Shown one piece after another: positions 44,038 through 52,661 of a stretch of 64,000 bases of DNA (positions are counted from its first letter, which is position 1; each line of letters begins with the position of its first letter). The stretch spans positions 56,600-120,599 of the forward strand of contig NZ_JOFX01000017.1 of assembly GCF_000719345.1 (NCBI RefSeq), in the 5' to 3' direction. The position numbers and the translations under genes are program-made. Source of the stretch: Streptomyces sp. NRRL F-2664. GTDB lineage: Bacteria > Actinomycetota > Actinomycetes > Streptomycetales > Streptomycetaceae. Below the pieces are notes generated by a model. That model saw nothing but the letters and a program-made list of their open reading frames with translations, searched no databases and was not told where the DNA came from.

Positions 44038-45412
44038 TCAGGGCCCGCCTCGCGTTGTCGATGTTCGCGCCGAAGCGGCGGCCGTAGGCCTGCGCCTCGT
44101 CCGTACGCCAGCCCGGTCCGCCGTTGTACCGGGCGGCGAGTTCCTGGTACTGGGCAGGGGTCATCTGCTCGGCGGGCACGTTCGCGAACGTACTCTCCGC
44201 CTTGAGCTGGGCGAGGTACTCGGCGGCGATGTAGATGTTCGTCGAAGGGTTCTGCGTCGCGGTCCGGATCTCGTCCCGCTGGTCCCGCGTGAGGTTCTCC
44301 GGGTCGTAGCCGAGCACTTCGGCGGAGCGGCGGAGCTGGATGGCGATCGGCCCCATGGACGTCTGGTCCGCCTCGCCCGACAGGCCGGCCTTGTCCGCCA
44401 CCCACTGGAACTCCGGCCAGACCTCGTACTGGCTGCGCCGGTAGTTCACCGCGATGTTGTCGGCCCACTTCGGGTCGCCCTGCACCTCCTTCCAGGCGAT
44501 TCCCGCGAGCATGTCGGCCGGCAGGCCCGTGTACGCGGCCGCGTCCCGGATGTGCGCGCGGTTGGCGCGGATCCACTCGCGGCGGTCCTCGTCCGAGTCC
44601 GACGGCAGCCACTCGTTCTGGTCCATGGCGGGCGGGAGTCCGGCCGGCCGGGACCGGATCTCCCGCAGCTTGGGGGACACGGTCTCGCCGCCGGGGTTCG
44701 CGGCGATGCCGTCGACGCGAGGGCCGCCGCCGGGCAGCACGGCGTTGGGGTCGTGCGCCGCCTCTCCCACCTCCTGCCGCAGGGCCGGCATCCCGGCGAG
44801 GAGCACCGACGGGTGGGGCAGGTCGCCACGGAAGTCGGGCAGGTCCTTGCGGGCCTTGCCCAGTGCGGTCACGCACGTGGTGCGTGCTGCGCTTTCGATG
44901 CGGTCGGCGTCGCCGAAGGCGTCCTTCGCACTGTTGTAGTGCTGCTCCGCCTCCTCGCGGATCTCGTCGACGTCGACGGTGATCTCCGCCAGCCAGTCGA
45001 GGACTCCGGTGCGCTTGCGGAGGTCCTCCCACTGCCGCATCGGCTCGGCCCGCTGGGCGGTCTCGGTCACGGGGCCGGCCACCCGCGCCATGACCCGGGA
45101 GAGGGCGCGCTCGCTCGCCAGACCGCTCTCGAAGCGCTCCTTCGCCCGGCCGACGGCCTCGGCGTAGTCGACGAGCGCCGCGTGGACGGTGCGGAAGGCT
45201 CCCGACAGGGCGGTGGCCAGCTTCTCCGCCTCGCCCAGCCGTTTGACGTAGAGTTCCTCGGCCTCGCTCACCCACTGGGTGCGCGTCGCCTTCAGAAAGG
45301 CGGGGTCCGCCGAGTCCAGGAGCAGGTGGAGCCTGCGGTACTCGTGGGCGGTGCGTTCGATCAGGGGAGGGCTGCACAGTTCGAGGAACTCGACCTCGGT
45401 GCGGTAGGTCAT
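44030..45412 (-). CDS. WXG-like helical protein with C-terminal lysozyme/transglycosylase-like domain
   Basis: Protein of 460 residues without a signal peptide. Residues 1-200 are predicted long helices, including FLKATRTQWVSEAEELYVKRLGEAEKLATALSGAFRTVH (continuous), resembling WXG100/ESX-secreted N-termini. Residues 215-285 are a Pro/Gly linker. The C-terminal 170 residues look like a lytic-transglycosylase fold: MLAGIAWKEVQGDPKWADNI, with a Glu in the catalytic-Glu context, SMGPIAIQLRRS, IYIAAEYLAQL and ARYNGGPGW (the AYNxGPG motif). A likely reading is a peptidoglycan hydrolase exported by a type VII-like system. It is coupled to the small WXG-like gene before it (4-base gap) and the membrane gene after it. 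Confidence 0.65.
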   Translation of the reverse strand: MTYRTEVEFLELCSPPLIERTAHEYRRLHLLLDSADPAFLKATRTQWVSEAEELYVKRLGEAEKLATALSGAFRTVHAALVDYAEAVGRAKERFESGLASERALSRVMARVAGPVTETAQRAEPMRQWEDLRKRTGVLDWLAEITVDVDEIREEAEQHYNSAKDAFGDADRIESAARTTCVTALGKARKDLPDFRGDLPHPSVLLAGMPALRQEVGEAAHDPNAVLPGGGPRVDGIAANPGGETVSPKLREIRSRPAGLPPAMDQNEWLPSDSDEDRREWIRANRAHIRDAAAYTGLPADMLAGIAWKEVQGDPKWADNIAVNYRRSQYEVWPEFQWVADKAGLSGEADQTSMGPIAIQLRRSAEVLGYDPENLTRDQRDEIRTATQNPSTNIYIAAEYLAQLKAESTFANVPAEQMTPAQYQELAARYNGGPGWRTDEAQAYGRRFGANIDNARRALND

Positions 45413-45416
45413 GACA

Positions 45417-45758
45417 TCACCTGTCCTCGGCCGGTATGAAGCGGCCGTTGTCGAGCACCGAGCGGAAGGCGCCCTCCGTGGCGTGGTCGGTCTGCGCGTA
45501 GTCGCCGCCCGCCACCTTGAGCTTCGTGGCCAGCGCCGCCAGCAGCGAAATCGTGTCCAGGTACTGGTCGTTGCCGAACCGCGCGAAGGAGTCCAGGGCA
45601 GTGGACACCTCCTGGTGCGAACGGGGCACCCGGGCCATCACGGTCAGCTCGCCGTCCGGCCGCCCCGCATACAGCAGGCCCGCCAGTTCCACGAGGAGAT
45701 GGGAACTGCCGTTGATGGAAGCCGCGTTCGCGGTAAAGCCACCACTACTCGATGTCAT
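45417..45758 (-). CDS. Small WXG100-like protein
   Basis: Protein of 113 residues, mostly helical, with no signal peptide. HLLVELAGLLYAGRPDGELT, then DSFARFGNDQYLDTISLLAALATKLKVAGGDYAQTDHATEGAF (continuous) resembles the paired-helix ESAT-6-like partner proteins that precede LXG/WXG effector genes, including the C-terminal YxxxD/E-like segment YAQTD. It stands 4 bases before the lysozyme-like gene and probably forms a heterodimer with its N-terminal helices for secretion. Start: ATG at 45758. Confidence 0.6.
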   Translation of the reverse strand: MTSSSGGFTANAASINGSSHLLVELAGLLYAGRPDGELTVMARVPRSHQEVSTALDSFARFGNDQYLDTISLLAALATKLKVAGGDYAQTDHATEGAFRSVLDNGRFIPAEDR

Positions 45759-45824
45759 GTCCGCCCCTGGATCATTTGTGCTGCGTGAGGCTACGGCAGA
45801 CCAGGGGGAACATCGGGTAACACA

Positions 45825-45859
45825 GGGACCCGGGGCCGATCGTGTCGGCCCCGGGTCCC
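45825..45859. terminator. Strong terminator of the peptide ABC operon
   Basis: A perfect 15-bp stem, GGGACCCGGGGCCGA (45825-45839) and TCGGCCCCGGGTCCC (45845-45859), with a 5-base loop, 20 bases beyond the last ABC gene. It separates the transporter from the WXG cassette. Confidence 0.8.
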
Positions 45860-45880
45860 CGCTTCTTCCCGTGATCCCCG

Positions 45881-46897
45881 TCAGTCACCCGGGAAGTGAC
45901 ACGCCACCTCGCGGGAGGCGGCAGGCCGCAGTGCGGGGCGCTCCGTGCGGCAGATCTCCTGGGCCTTGGGGCAGCGCGGGTGGAAGGTGCAGCCCGGAGG
46001 TGGGGCGGCCGGGCTCGGCGGGTCGCCGAGCAGCACGATCCGCTCCCGCCGCCGTTCCGCCGCCGGGTCGGGCAGCGGGACGGCGGACAGCAGCGCCCGG
46101 GTGTACGGGTGCTGGGGGTTCTCGTAGAGGGACGCCTTGTCCCCGATCTCGACGATCCGGCCGAGGTACATGACGGCGACCCGGTCGCTGACCCGTTTGA
46201 CCACCGACAGGTCGTGCGCGATGAACACGTAGGCGAGGCCCAGTTCCGCGCGCAGCCGTTCCATGAGGTTGACGATCTGGGCCTGGACGGAGACGTCCAG
46301 CGCGGACACCGGTTCGTCGGCGACGATCAGCCGGGGGCTGGTGGCCAGCGAGCGGGCGATGCCGATGCGCTGGGCCTGTCCGCCGGAGAATTCGTGCGGG
46401 TACCGGTCGATGTGTTCGGGGATCAGGCCGACCAGTTCCATCAGCTCGGCGGCGCGGCGCCGGGCGTCGCCCGCGCTGCGGCCCTGCACCAGCAGCGGTT
46501 CGGAGATGATCCGGGCCACGGTCTGGCGGGGGTTCAGCGAGGAGTGCGGGTCCTGGAAGACCATCTGGAGGCTCCCCCGCAGCGGGCGCAGGGCCCGTTG
46601 GGAGAGCCGGCTGATGTCCTCGCCGTCGAGGACCACCCGGCCCGAGGTGGGCTCCAGCAGCCGTACGAGCATCCGGCCGGTGGTGGACTTGCCGCAGCCC
46701 GACTCGCCGACGAGGCCCAGGGTCCCCCCTGCCTCCAGGTCGAAGGAGACCCCGTCGACGGCGCGCACGGGCGCCCCCCGGCGCCCGGTCACGGATCGTC
46801 GGCCGGGGAAGGTCATGGTCAGGTCCCGTACGGACAGCAGTGGTGCGGGCGTGCCGGGCGCGGTCCCGGCGGTGGTCGCCACGGTGGTCTCGGTCAT
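45881..46897 (-). CDS. Peptide ABC transporter ATPase, OppF/DppF-like
   Basis: ATP-binding subunit of 338 residues. Walker A is LGLVGESGCGKSTTGRMLV, the signature is HEFSGGQAQRIGIARSL, and Walker B is RLIVADEPVSALDVSVQAQ. The C-terminal OppF extension has cysteines in PPPGCTFHPRCPKAQEICR, typical of the oligopeptide/dipeptide group (4Fe-4S or regulatory segment). It is the last of five leftward genes; its ATG overlaps the previous stop (ATGA). Confidence 0.9.
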   Translation of the reverse strand: MTETTVATTAGTAPGTPAPLLSVRDLTMTFPGRRSVTGRRGAPVRAVDGVSFDLEAGGTLGLVGESGCGKSTTGRMLVRLLEPTSGRVVLDGEDISRLSQRALRPLRGSLQMVFQDPHSSLNPRQTVARIISEPLLVQGRSAGDARRRAAELMELVGLIPEHIDRYPHEFSGGQAQRIGIARSLATSPRLIVADEPVSALDVSVQAQIVNLMERLRAELGLAYVFIAHDLSVVKRVSDRVAVMYLGRIVEIGDKASLYENPQHPYTRALLSAVPLPDPAAERRRERIVLLGDPPSPAAPPPGCTFHPRCPKAQEICRTERPALRPAASREVACHFPGD

Positions 46898-47901
46898 CGG
46901 GCCGCCTCCGGGGTGGTGCGGGATCCGGCGAAGTGGCAGGCCACCGTGCGGCCGGGGCCGTCCCCGTACGCCGCGAGCCCGGGCCGTACCTCGGCGCAGG
47001 GGTCGGCGGCCAGCGGGCAGCGTGGTGCGAAGGCGCAGCCGGCGGCCGGCGCCAGGAGGGACGGCGGGGAGCCGGGGATGAAGGGGAGCGGCGCGTCGTC
47101 GGCGGTGTCGAGGCGGGGCAGCGAGTCGAGCAGCCCGCGGGTGTAGGGGTGGGCGGGCTCGGCGAACAGGGCGTCGACCGGGGCCCGTTCGGCGGCGCGG
47201 CCGCCGTACATGACGAGGACCTCGTGGGCGACGCGGGCCACGACGCCCAGATCGTGGGTGATCATCACGACACCGAGCCCGCGGTCCTGCTGGAGTCGGG
47301 CGATCAGTTCCAGGATCTGCGCCTGCACGGTGACGTCCAGGGCGGTGGTCGGCTCGTCGGCGATGAGCAGGTCGGGCTCGCACGCCAGGGCCATGGCGAT
47401 CATCGCGCGCTGGCGCATGCCGCCGGAGAACTGGTGCGGGTACTCCCCCGCGCGGCGGGCCGGTTCCGGGATGCCGACCTCGCCGAGCATGTCGACGGCG
47501 CGGCGGCGCGCGGCGGCCCGCCCGGCCTTGAAGTGCACCCGGAAGTGCTCGGCGATCTGCTCCCCGACGGTGTAGTAGGGGTGCAGGCTGGAGAGCGGGT
47601 CCTGGAAGATCATGGCCATCCGGCGGCCGCGGACCGTGCCCAGTTCACGTTCGCCCAGGCCGGTCAGCTCCCGTCCGGCGAGCCTGACGGACCCGGTGAC
47701 TTCGACCGCGCCGCGGTGCAGGCCCATGACGGCGAGCGAGGTCACGGACTTGCCGGAGCCGGATTCGCCGACGATGCCGAGGGTGCGCCCGGCTTCGACG
47801 GTGAAGCCGACGGAGTCGACGGCCCGGACGGTCCCGCGCGGGGTGGTGAAGGTGACGCGCAGGTCGCGTACCGCGAGGAGCGGGACGGCGGTGGTCGTCA
47901 T
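46894..47901 (-). CDS. Peptide ABC transporter ATPase, OppD/DppD-like
   Basis: ATP-binding subunit of 335 residues. Walker A is [20 protein letters not shown], the signature is [17 protein letters not shown], and Walker B is [19 protein letters not shown]. The C-terminal domain has [19 protein letters not shown]. With the OppF-like subunit it forms the heterodimeric motor of a peptide importer. Its ATG shares a base with the upstream permease stop (TGATG). Confidence 0.9.
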   Translation of the reverse strand: MTTTAVPLLAVRDLRVTFTTPRGTVRAVDSVGFTVEAGRTLGIVGESGSGKSVTSLAVMGLHRGAVEVTGSVRLAGRELTGLGERELGTVRGRRMAMIFQDPLSSLHPYYTVGEQIAEHFRVHFKAGRAAARRRAVDMLGEVGIPEPARRAGEYPHQFSGGMRQRAMIAMALACEPDLLIADEPTTALDVTVQAQILELIARLQQDRGLGVVMITHDLGVVARVAHEVLVMYGGRAAERAPVDALFAEPAHPYTRGLLDSLPRLDTADDAPLPFIPGSPPSLLAPAAGCAFAPRCPLAADPCAEVRPGLAAYGDGPGRTVACHFAGSRTTPEAAR

Positions 47902-48887
47902 CAGTACCTCACTCTCGGGTCGATGACGGCGTACAGGAGGTCGACGACGAGGTTGGCGACGACGATGAAGAAGGCGGCGAGGAGGGTGACGCCGAGGACG
48001 ACGGGCTGGTCGGAGCTGACGAGGGCGCCGTAGAAGAGCCGTCCGATACCGGGGAGTCCGAAGATCGACTCGGTGATGACGGCGCCGGCGAGCAGCCCGC
48101 CGAGGTCGATGCCGAAGAGGGTCAGGATCGGCGTCATCCCGGAGCGCAGCCCGTGTTTGACGACGACCGTCCGCTCGGGCATGCCCTTGGCGCGGGCGGT
48201 GCGGATGTACGGCTCGGCCATCGCCTCGATCATGGAGCCGCGGCTCTGGCGGGCGTACATGGCGGCGTACAGCAGCGCGAGCGCGGTCCACGGCAGGAGC
48301 AGGTTGGCGGCCCAGCCGAGCGGGTTGTCGCTGAAGGCCTGGTAGGTGGGATAGGGCAGCAGTCCGGCGATGCGGATGACGCCGTGGATGAGCACGACCG
48401 AGGTGAAGTACACCGGCAGTGAGGCGGCGGCGACGGCGCCGACCATCAGGGCCTTGTCGGTGGCGGTGTCCTTGCGCAGGGCGGCGGCGACGCCGGCGCC
48501 GAGTCCGAGGAGCAGCCAGAGCGCGGCGGCGCCGAGGGCCAGGGAGGCGGAGACCGGGAGCCGGTCCATGAGCAGGTCCCACACGGGCAGGGAGCTCTCG
48601 TACGAGTAGCCCAGGCAGGGGAAGTCGCAGACGACGGCGTACTGGCCGGTGCCGAGGGTGCGGCCGGTGAAGATTCCCGTCAGGAAGTCGGCGAACTGCT
48701 TCCACAGCGGCTGGTCGAGGCCGAGGTGGACGCGTACGTCGGCCAGCCGTTCCGCGCTGCACGTCTTGCCGCAGGCGGCCGCGGCGGGGTCGGAGGGCAG
48801 CACGTAGAAGATGACGAAGGTGACGGCGGCGATGGCGAGGAGCACGCCGGCGAGGGCGAGGAGTCGGCGGGCGAGGTAGACGATCAC
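47901..48887 (-). CDS. Peptide ABC transporter permease, OppB/DppB-like
   Basis: Inner-membrane permease of 328 residues with six spans. It starts VIVYLARRLLALAGVLLAIA, as is typical for DppB proteins. A periplasmic loop contains CGKTCSAERLADVRVHLGLD, with two cysteines, and VVCDFPCLGYSYES, with two more, so two disulfides are possible. The EAA loop is YIRTARAKGMPERTVVVKHGLRSGMTP (continuous). Start: GTG with AGGGGAGG upstream, overlapping the preceding permease stop by 4 bp. Confidence 0.88.
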   Translation of the reverse strand: MIVYLARRLLALAGVLLAIAAVTFVIFYVLPSDPAAAACGKTCSAERLADVRVHLGLDQPLWKQFADFLTGIFTGRTLGTGQYAVVCDFPCLGYSYESSLPVWDLLMDRLPVSASLALGAAALWLLLGLGAGVAAALRKDTATDKALMVGAVAAASLPVYFTSVVLIHGVIRIAGLLPYPTYQAFSDNPLGWAANLLLPWTALALLYAAMYARQSRGSMIEAMAEPYIRTARAKGMPERTVVVKHGLRSGMTPILTLFGIDLGGLLAGAVITESIFGLPGIGRLFYGALVSSDQPVVLGVTLLAAFFIVVANLVVDLLYAVIDPRVRY

Positions 48888-49870
48888 GTACGGCCTCCCC
48901 TCGGGTCGAGGATGTCGCGCAGCGCGTCGCCGAGCAGGGTGAAGGCGAGCACGGCGAGGAAGAGGAAGACGCTGGGGATGACGAAGTACATGGGGTTCGT
49001 CTCGTAGTGGGCGACGGACTCGGCGATCATCTGGCCCCAGGAGGGGGTGGGCGGGCGGACGCCGACGCCGAGGTAGCTGAGCGCGGCCTCGGTGCTGATC
49101 ATTCCCGGGATGAGCAGGGTGGTGTAGGCGATGACCGGGCCCGCCACACCGGGGAGGATCTCCCGGGTCAGGATCCGCCAGGGTCCGGCGCCGCCCACGC
49201 GGGCGGCGTCGACGTACTCGCGGTGTTTGAGGGAGAGGGTCTGGCCGCGGACCACGCGGGCGACGCCGGGCCAGCCGAAGACGCCGATGACTGCGGTCAT
49301 CAGGACGAGGCGGTTGACGTCCTTGGCCACGGACAGCATCGCGATCATGAAGATGAGGGACGGGAAGGACATCGTCAGGTCCATGAGCCGGGACAGGACC
49401 GTGTCCGTGCGGCCGCCGAAGTAGCCGGCGGCGATCCCGGCGGCGGTACCGGCCAGGACCACGATCGCGGTGGCCGCGAACGCGATCAGGAGGGAGACCT
49501 GGGCGCCGTGCACGACGCGGGCGAACAGGTCGCGGCCGGTGACCGGTTCCACCCCGAGCCAGTGCTCGGAACTGATCCCGCCGAGCGCGCCGAGGGGTTG
49601 GCCGCCGAGGTAGGGGTCGACGGCGGACTTGTCGAACTCGTGCGGGGACCAGCCGCCGAGCGCGCCCAGCCAGGGTGCGAAGGCGGCCATCAGAACGAAG
49701 AGGAGGACGATGGCGAGGCTGACCCGGACGGCGGGGCGGCGGCGCATCTCCCGACGGGCGAGCTGCCACGGGCTGCTGCCGGGCGGGGCCGCGCCGGCCC
49801 CGGGGAGTGGGGTCGGGGCGGCTGCGCCCAGGGGTGGGTGGTCCTCCGGGACCGGGGTCGTCGTGGTCAT
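48884..49870 (-). CDS. Peptide ABC transporter permease, OppC/DppC-like
   Basis: Inner-membrane permease of 328 residues with six spans. A 40-residue Pro/Ala-rich cytoplasmic tail precedes ARREMRRRPAVRVSLAIVLL. The periplasmic signature is HWLGVEPVTGRDLFARVVHG, which is typical of DppC. The EAA loop is EYVDAARVGGAGPWRILTREILP (continuous). The C-terminus is DALRDILDPRGGR. It is followed with overlap by the DppB-like gene. The order (C before B) is reversed compared with classical opp operons. Confidence 0.88.
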   Translation of the reverse strand: MTTTTPVPEDHPPLGAAAPTPLPGAGAAPPGSSPWQLARREMRRRPAVRVSLAIVLLFVLMAAFAPWLGALGGWSPHEFDKSAVDPYLGGQPLGALGGISSEHWLGVEPVTGRDLFARVVHGAQVSLLIAFAATAIVVLAGTAAGIAAGYFGGRTDTVLSRLMDLTMSFPSLIFMIAMLSVAKDVNRLVLMTAVIGVFGWPGVARVVRGQTLSLKHREYVDAARVGGAGPWRILTREILPGVAGPVIAYTTLLIPGMISTEAALSYLGVGVRPPTPSWGQMIAESVAHYETNPMYFVIPSVFLFLAVLAFTLLGDALRDILDPRGGRT

Positions 49871-49890
49871 GGTGTGAGGGCTCCGGTTCC

Positions 49891-51633
49891 TCAGCCCTGG
49901 CTCTTCGACGGGTCCTTGAGGCCCACCGTCGCGTAGTCGATGGTGCCGGTCCACACCGGGTGGCCGAAGGCGCCGGCGATGTTGGTGCCGACGAGGAGCG
50001 GCTTGCGCTCCAGCAGGACGGGGACGTTCGGCGACTTCGCCATCAGCTTCGCGTCGAGGTCGATCCAGGCCTGGTTGGCCTCCTTGGCGTCGGTCATGGC
50101 GTTGATCTCGTCGATGCGCTTCATGACCTCCTCGTCGCGGAACTGGCTGTAGTTGCCCTGGTTGCCCTTGGGCTTGATGGTGCGTCCGTCGAAGACGAAG
50201 GGGATCCAGGTGGAGCCGGAGGGGTAGTCGGGGCACCAGCCGCTGAGGGTCATGTCGGGCGTGGTCGACAGGTCGCCGATGACGTCGTAGTACGCGCCCG
50301 GGTCGACGGTGTCGATGACGACTTCGATGCCGACGCGGGCCAGGCCCTGCTGGATGGCCTCGGCCTTGCCCTTGTCGCCGGTGGAGACGGCGAGGGAGAC
50401 CTTCAGGGTCTCCTTGCCGGCGGCCTTGAGGAGTTCCTTGGCCTTGGCCGGGTCACCCGCCGGGGGGATCTTCAGGGTGTCGGCCTGCTTGCCGCCGGAG
50501 AGGGCGGGGGGCAGGTAGGCGGTGGCGACCTCGTTGAGGGCGGGTCCGCCGCCGGCGGTGACGACGGCCTCCTTGTCCACGGCGTACTGCATGGCCTGGC
50601 GGACCTTGGGGTCGTCGAACGGGGCGCGCGAGTTGTTGAGGTGGAGCATTTCCGTGCAGCCCTGGGACTCGGCGAGCAGCCGGGCCTTCACCTCGGGCTT
50701 GGGCAGGACCTTCGGGGCGCTCTCGGGGCGCATGTCGGCGTACTGCACGGTGGAGGCGTCGGCGCCCTCGCCGGCGATGATCCGGTCGTCGATCTGGCCG
50801 CCCTTGAGGCCCATGACGACCACGAAGCGGTCGGGGTACGCCTTGCGGACGGTGTCGGTCGCCGGGTCCCAGTGCTCGTTGCGGACGAGGACGAGCTTCT
50901 TGTCGCGGTCGTACGACTCGATCTTGTACGGGCCGGAGGAGAACGGGCGGGCGTCGTACTGGGTGCCCTTCTCCTGGGACTGCGGGACGGGGGCGAAGGT
51001 CGGCAGGGTGGCGGTGGCGGAGAACTCGGCCACGGGGCGCCCCAGTTCGAAGACGATCGTGCGGTCGTCGGGGGTCTTCACCGAGTCGAGGTGCTGCCCC
51101 TGGAGGGGGCCCTTGTAGCCCTCGGTGCCGGCGAGGTACTGGGCGGCGTAGTCGGGGCCGCCGGTGAGGTCGGGGGCGAAGGACCGCTCGACGTTGTACT
51201 TGATGTCCTGGGCCCTGACCGGGGTGCCGTCCTCGTACTTGACGCCCTCCTTGAGGGTGAAGGTCCAGGTGCGGCCGCCGTTGGAGGGGGTGCCGAGGTC
51301 GGTGGCGAGGTCCGGGACCAGTTCGCTGCCGGCCTTGCCGGGCTCCGCCTTGAAGGTGACGAGGGTGCGGTAGAGCAGGCGGGTGCCGAAGTCCATGGTC
51401 GGCATGACCCAGTTGCGGGCGGGGTCGAGGTGGGCGAAGTCCTGGTTGGACAGCACGGTGAGGGTGCCGCCCTTGACGGGGGTTCCGCCGAGGATCTTGC
51501 CGTCGTTGGCGGCGGCCGGGTTCGCCGCGCCGGCGCCCGTCGAGCCCTTCGTGGTGCCGGAGCAGCCCGAGGCGCCGAGTACGAGGGCGGCCACCAGGGC
51601 GGTGGCGAGGGCGAGTTGGGTGCGCTTCTTCAT
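49891..51633 (-). CDS. Peptide ABC transporter substrate-binding lipoprotein, OppA/DppA-like
   Basis: Family 5 extracellular solute-binding lipoprotein of 580 residues. The signal MKKRTQLALATALVAALVLG ends in a lipobox ASGC. Typical family features are GGTLTVLSNQDFAHLDPARN, LEDGTPVRAQDIKYNVERSF-like sequence (KYEDGTPVRAQDIKYNVERS here), DPKVRQAMQYAVDKEAVVTA and GWCPDYPSGSTW. It binds peptides outside the membrane; proline-rich peptides are inferred from context. Start: ATG with GGAG 7 bases upstream. Its promoter carries the 27-bp block also found in front of the collagenase. Confidence 0.9.
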   Translation of the reverse strand: MKKRTQLALATALVAALVLGASGCSGTTKGSTGAGAANPAAANDGKILGGTPVKGGTLTVLSNQDFAHLDPARNWVMPTMDFGTRLLYRTLVTFKAEPGKAGSELVPDLATDLGTPSNGGRTWTFTLKEGVKYEDGTPVRAQDIKYNVERSFAPDLTGGPDYAAQYLAGTEGYKGPLQGQHLDSVKTPDDRTIVFELGRPVAEFSATATLPTFAPVPQSQEKGTQYDARPFSSGPYKIESYDRDKKLVLVRNEHWDPATDTVRKAYPDRFVVVMGLKGGQIDDRIIAGEGADASTVQYADMRPESAPKVLPKPEVKARLLAESQGCTEMLHLNNSRAPFDDPKVRQAMQYAVDKEAVVTAGGGPALNEVATAYLPPALSGGKQADTLKIPPAGDPAKAKELLKAAGKETLKVSLAVSTGDKGKAEAIQQGLARVGIEVVIDTVDPGAYYDVIGDLSTTPDMTLSGWCPDYPSGSTWIPFVFDGRTIKPKGNQGNYSQFRDEEVMKRIDEINAMTDAKEANQAWIDLDAKLMAKSPNVPVLLERKPLLVGTNIAGAFGHPVWTGTIDYATVGLKDPSKSQG

Positions 51634-51678
51634 GGTCACTCCAGGGAGGGGCACGCTCTGCGGCTCTACAGCTCTGCG

Positions 51679-51719
51679 ATGTGACCGGTAACATAGTAAT
51701 GTGAAATTGCACTGCACAA
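51679..51719. promoter_or_regulatory. Promoter and operator of the peptide ABC operon
   Basis: On the minus strand TACTAT (51698-51693) is a clear -10 with a leader of about 50 bases to the binding-protein ATG. Overlapping it is AATTTCACAT (the AATGTCACA-type site, minus strand, 51708-51699). A second TGTGA half lies exactly 20 bp away at 51680-51684. Bases 51688-51714 are identical to 62321-62347. Confidence 0.65.
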
Positions 51720-51803
51720 GGGGTTGGACCTCCCGTTATCCAGCCGTGTCCAAATCGCCTGTCAGTAAGGGCACTTGGGGCTGGTCAGGGCGGCCGGCGC
51801 ATG

Positions 51804-51857
51804 GCACGGGCGGGCGCCCGCGGCCTGGAAGGAAGGCTCGCGGGCGCCCGCCCGTGC
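51804..51857 (-). terminator. Terminator of the GntR regulator gene
   Basis: A perfect 19-bp stem, GCACGGGCGGGCGCCCGCG (51804-51822) and CGCGGGCGCCCGCCCGTGC (51839-51857), with a 16-base loop, 26 bases beyond the GntR stop. Confidence 0.8.
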
Positions 51858-51882
51858 GAAGAAGGTGGGGGGAGCGGCCCCC

Positions 51883-52593
51883 TCAGCGGACGGCGCCCAG
51901 GCCGCCCGGGGCGCGGCCGACCGGTTCGTCGCGGCCCTGGGCCCAGAGGGAGCGGACGTGGCCGAGGTGGCGCTGCATACAGGCCTCGGCCGCCTCGGCG
52001 TCCCCGCTGATCATCAGGTCGAGGAGCTCGATGTGCTCCTCGGCGGAGGAGACCAGCTTGCCCGCCTCGTCCAGGCCGGTCAGGCCGTACAGCCGGGACC
52101 GCTTGCGCAGGTCGCCGACCGTCTCGACGAGCCGTTCGTTGCCGGCGAGGCCCAGCAGTGTGAGGTGGAAGCGGCGGTCCGCCTCCAGGTAGCCGATGAG
52201 GTTGTGCTCGCGGGCGCTGGTGACGATCTCCTCGGCGATGGGGCGCAGCTCCTCCAGCTGTTCGGCCGTGGCCGTCCTCGTGATCCGGCCGATGGTCGGC
52301 ACCTCGATCATGGTGCGCAGCTCGGTGTACTGGTCGAGGTCGCGCTCGCTGACCTCGGTGATCCGGAAGCCCTTGTTGCGGACCGGCTCGACCAGCCCCT
52401 CGCGCGCCAGGTCGAGCATGGCCTCGCGCACGGGGGTGGCCGAGACGCCCAGTTCGGCGGCGAGGCCGGGCGCCGAGTAGACGCTGCCGGGGCGCAGTTC
52501 GCCCGCTATCAGCGCCGCCCGCAGGGCGTGGCCGACCTGGTCGCGCAGTCGCTCCTGGGCCTTGATGAGACTGTGCTGCTTCAGGTCACCCAT
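51883..52593 (-). CDS. GntR/FCD-family transcriptional regulator of the collagen/hydroxyproline locus
   Basis: Regulator of 236 residues. The GntR winged helix-turn-helix is at the N-terminus (about 15-80): LRAALIAGELRPGSVYSAPG, then LAAELGVSATPVREAMLDLAREGLVE (continuous). The FCD ligand-binding domain (about 95-225) has the metal/ligand positions in LRTMIEVPTIGRI, DRRFHLTLLGLAGN and EEHIELLDLMISGD (Asp, His, His pattern). FCD members sense small carboxylates or amino acids; a hydroxyproline intermediate is a likely ligand (inference). Start: ATG with GGAGG upstream. An AATGTCAC site in its own promoter suggests autoregulation. It lies between the transporter and the pathway genes. Confidence 0.87.
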   Translation of the reverse strand: MGDLKQHSLIKAQERLRDQVGHALRAALIAGELRPGSVYSAPGLAAELGVSATPVREAMLDLAREGLVEPVRNKGFRITEVSERDLDQYTELRTMIEVPTIGRITRTATAEQLEELRPIAEEIVTSAREHNLIGYLEADRRFHLTLLGLAGNERLVETVGDLRKRSRLYGLTGLDEAGKLVSSAEEHIELLDLMISGDAEAAEACMQRHLGHVRSLWAQGRDEPVGRAPGGLGAVR

Positions 52594-52637
52594 CGCGTTT
52601 CCTCCGAGACCGTTCACCTGCCGACGAGCAGAGCAAC

Positions 52638-52652
52638 AGCGTACAATGTCAC
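52638..52652 (-). promoter_or_regulatory. Promoter and AATGTCAC operator of the GntR gene
   Basis: AATGTCAC on the plus strand at 52645-52652 directly abuts the minus-strand -10 TACGCT (52643-52638). The leader would be about 38 bases. It lies in the 68-bp gap between the reductase stop and the GntR start. Confidence 0.6.
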
Positions 52653-52661
52653 GTTGCGCCA

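Noticed and set aside
49891..51633. A nickel or dipeptide-specific role for the ABC binding protein.
   Set aside because: Motifs only place it in solute-binding family 5. The peptide role comes from context, and no nickel-binding feature was recognised.
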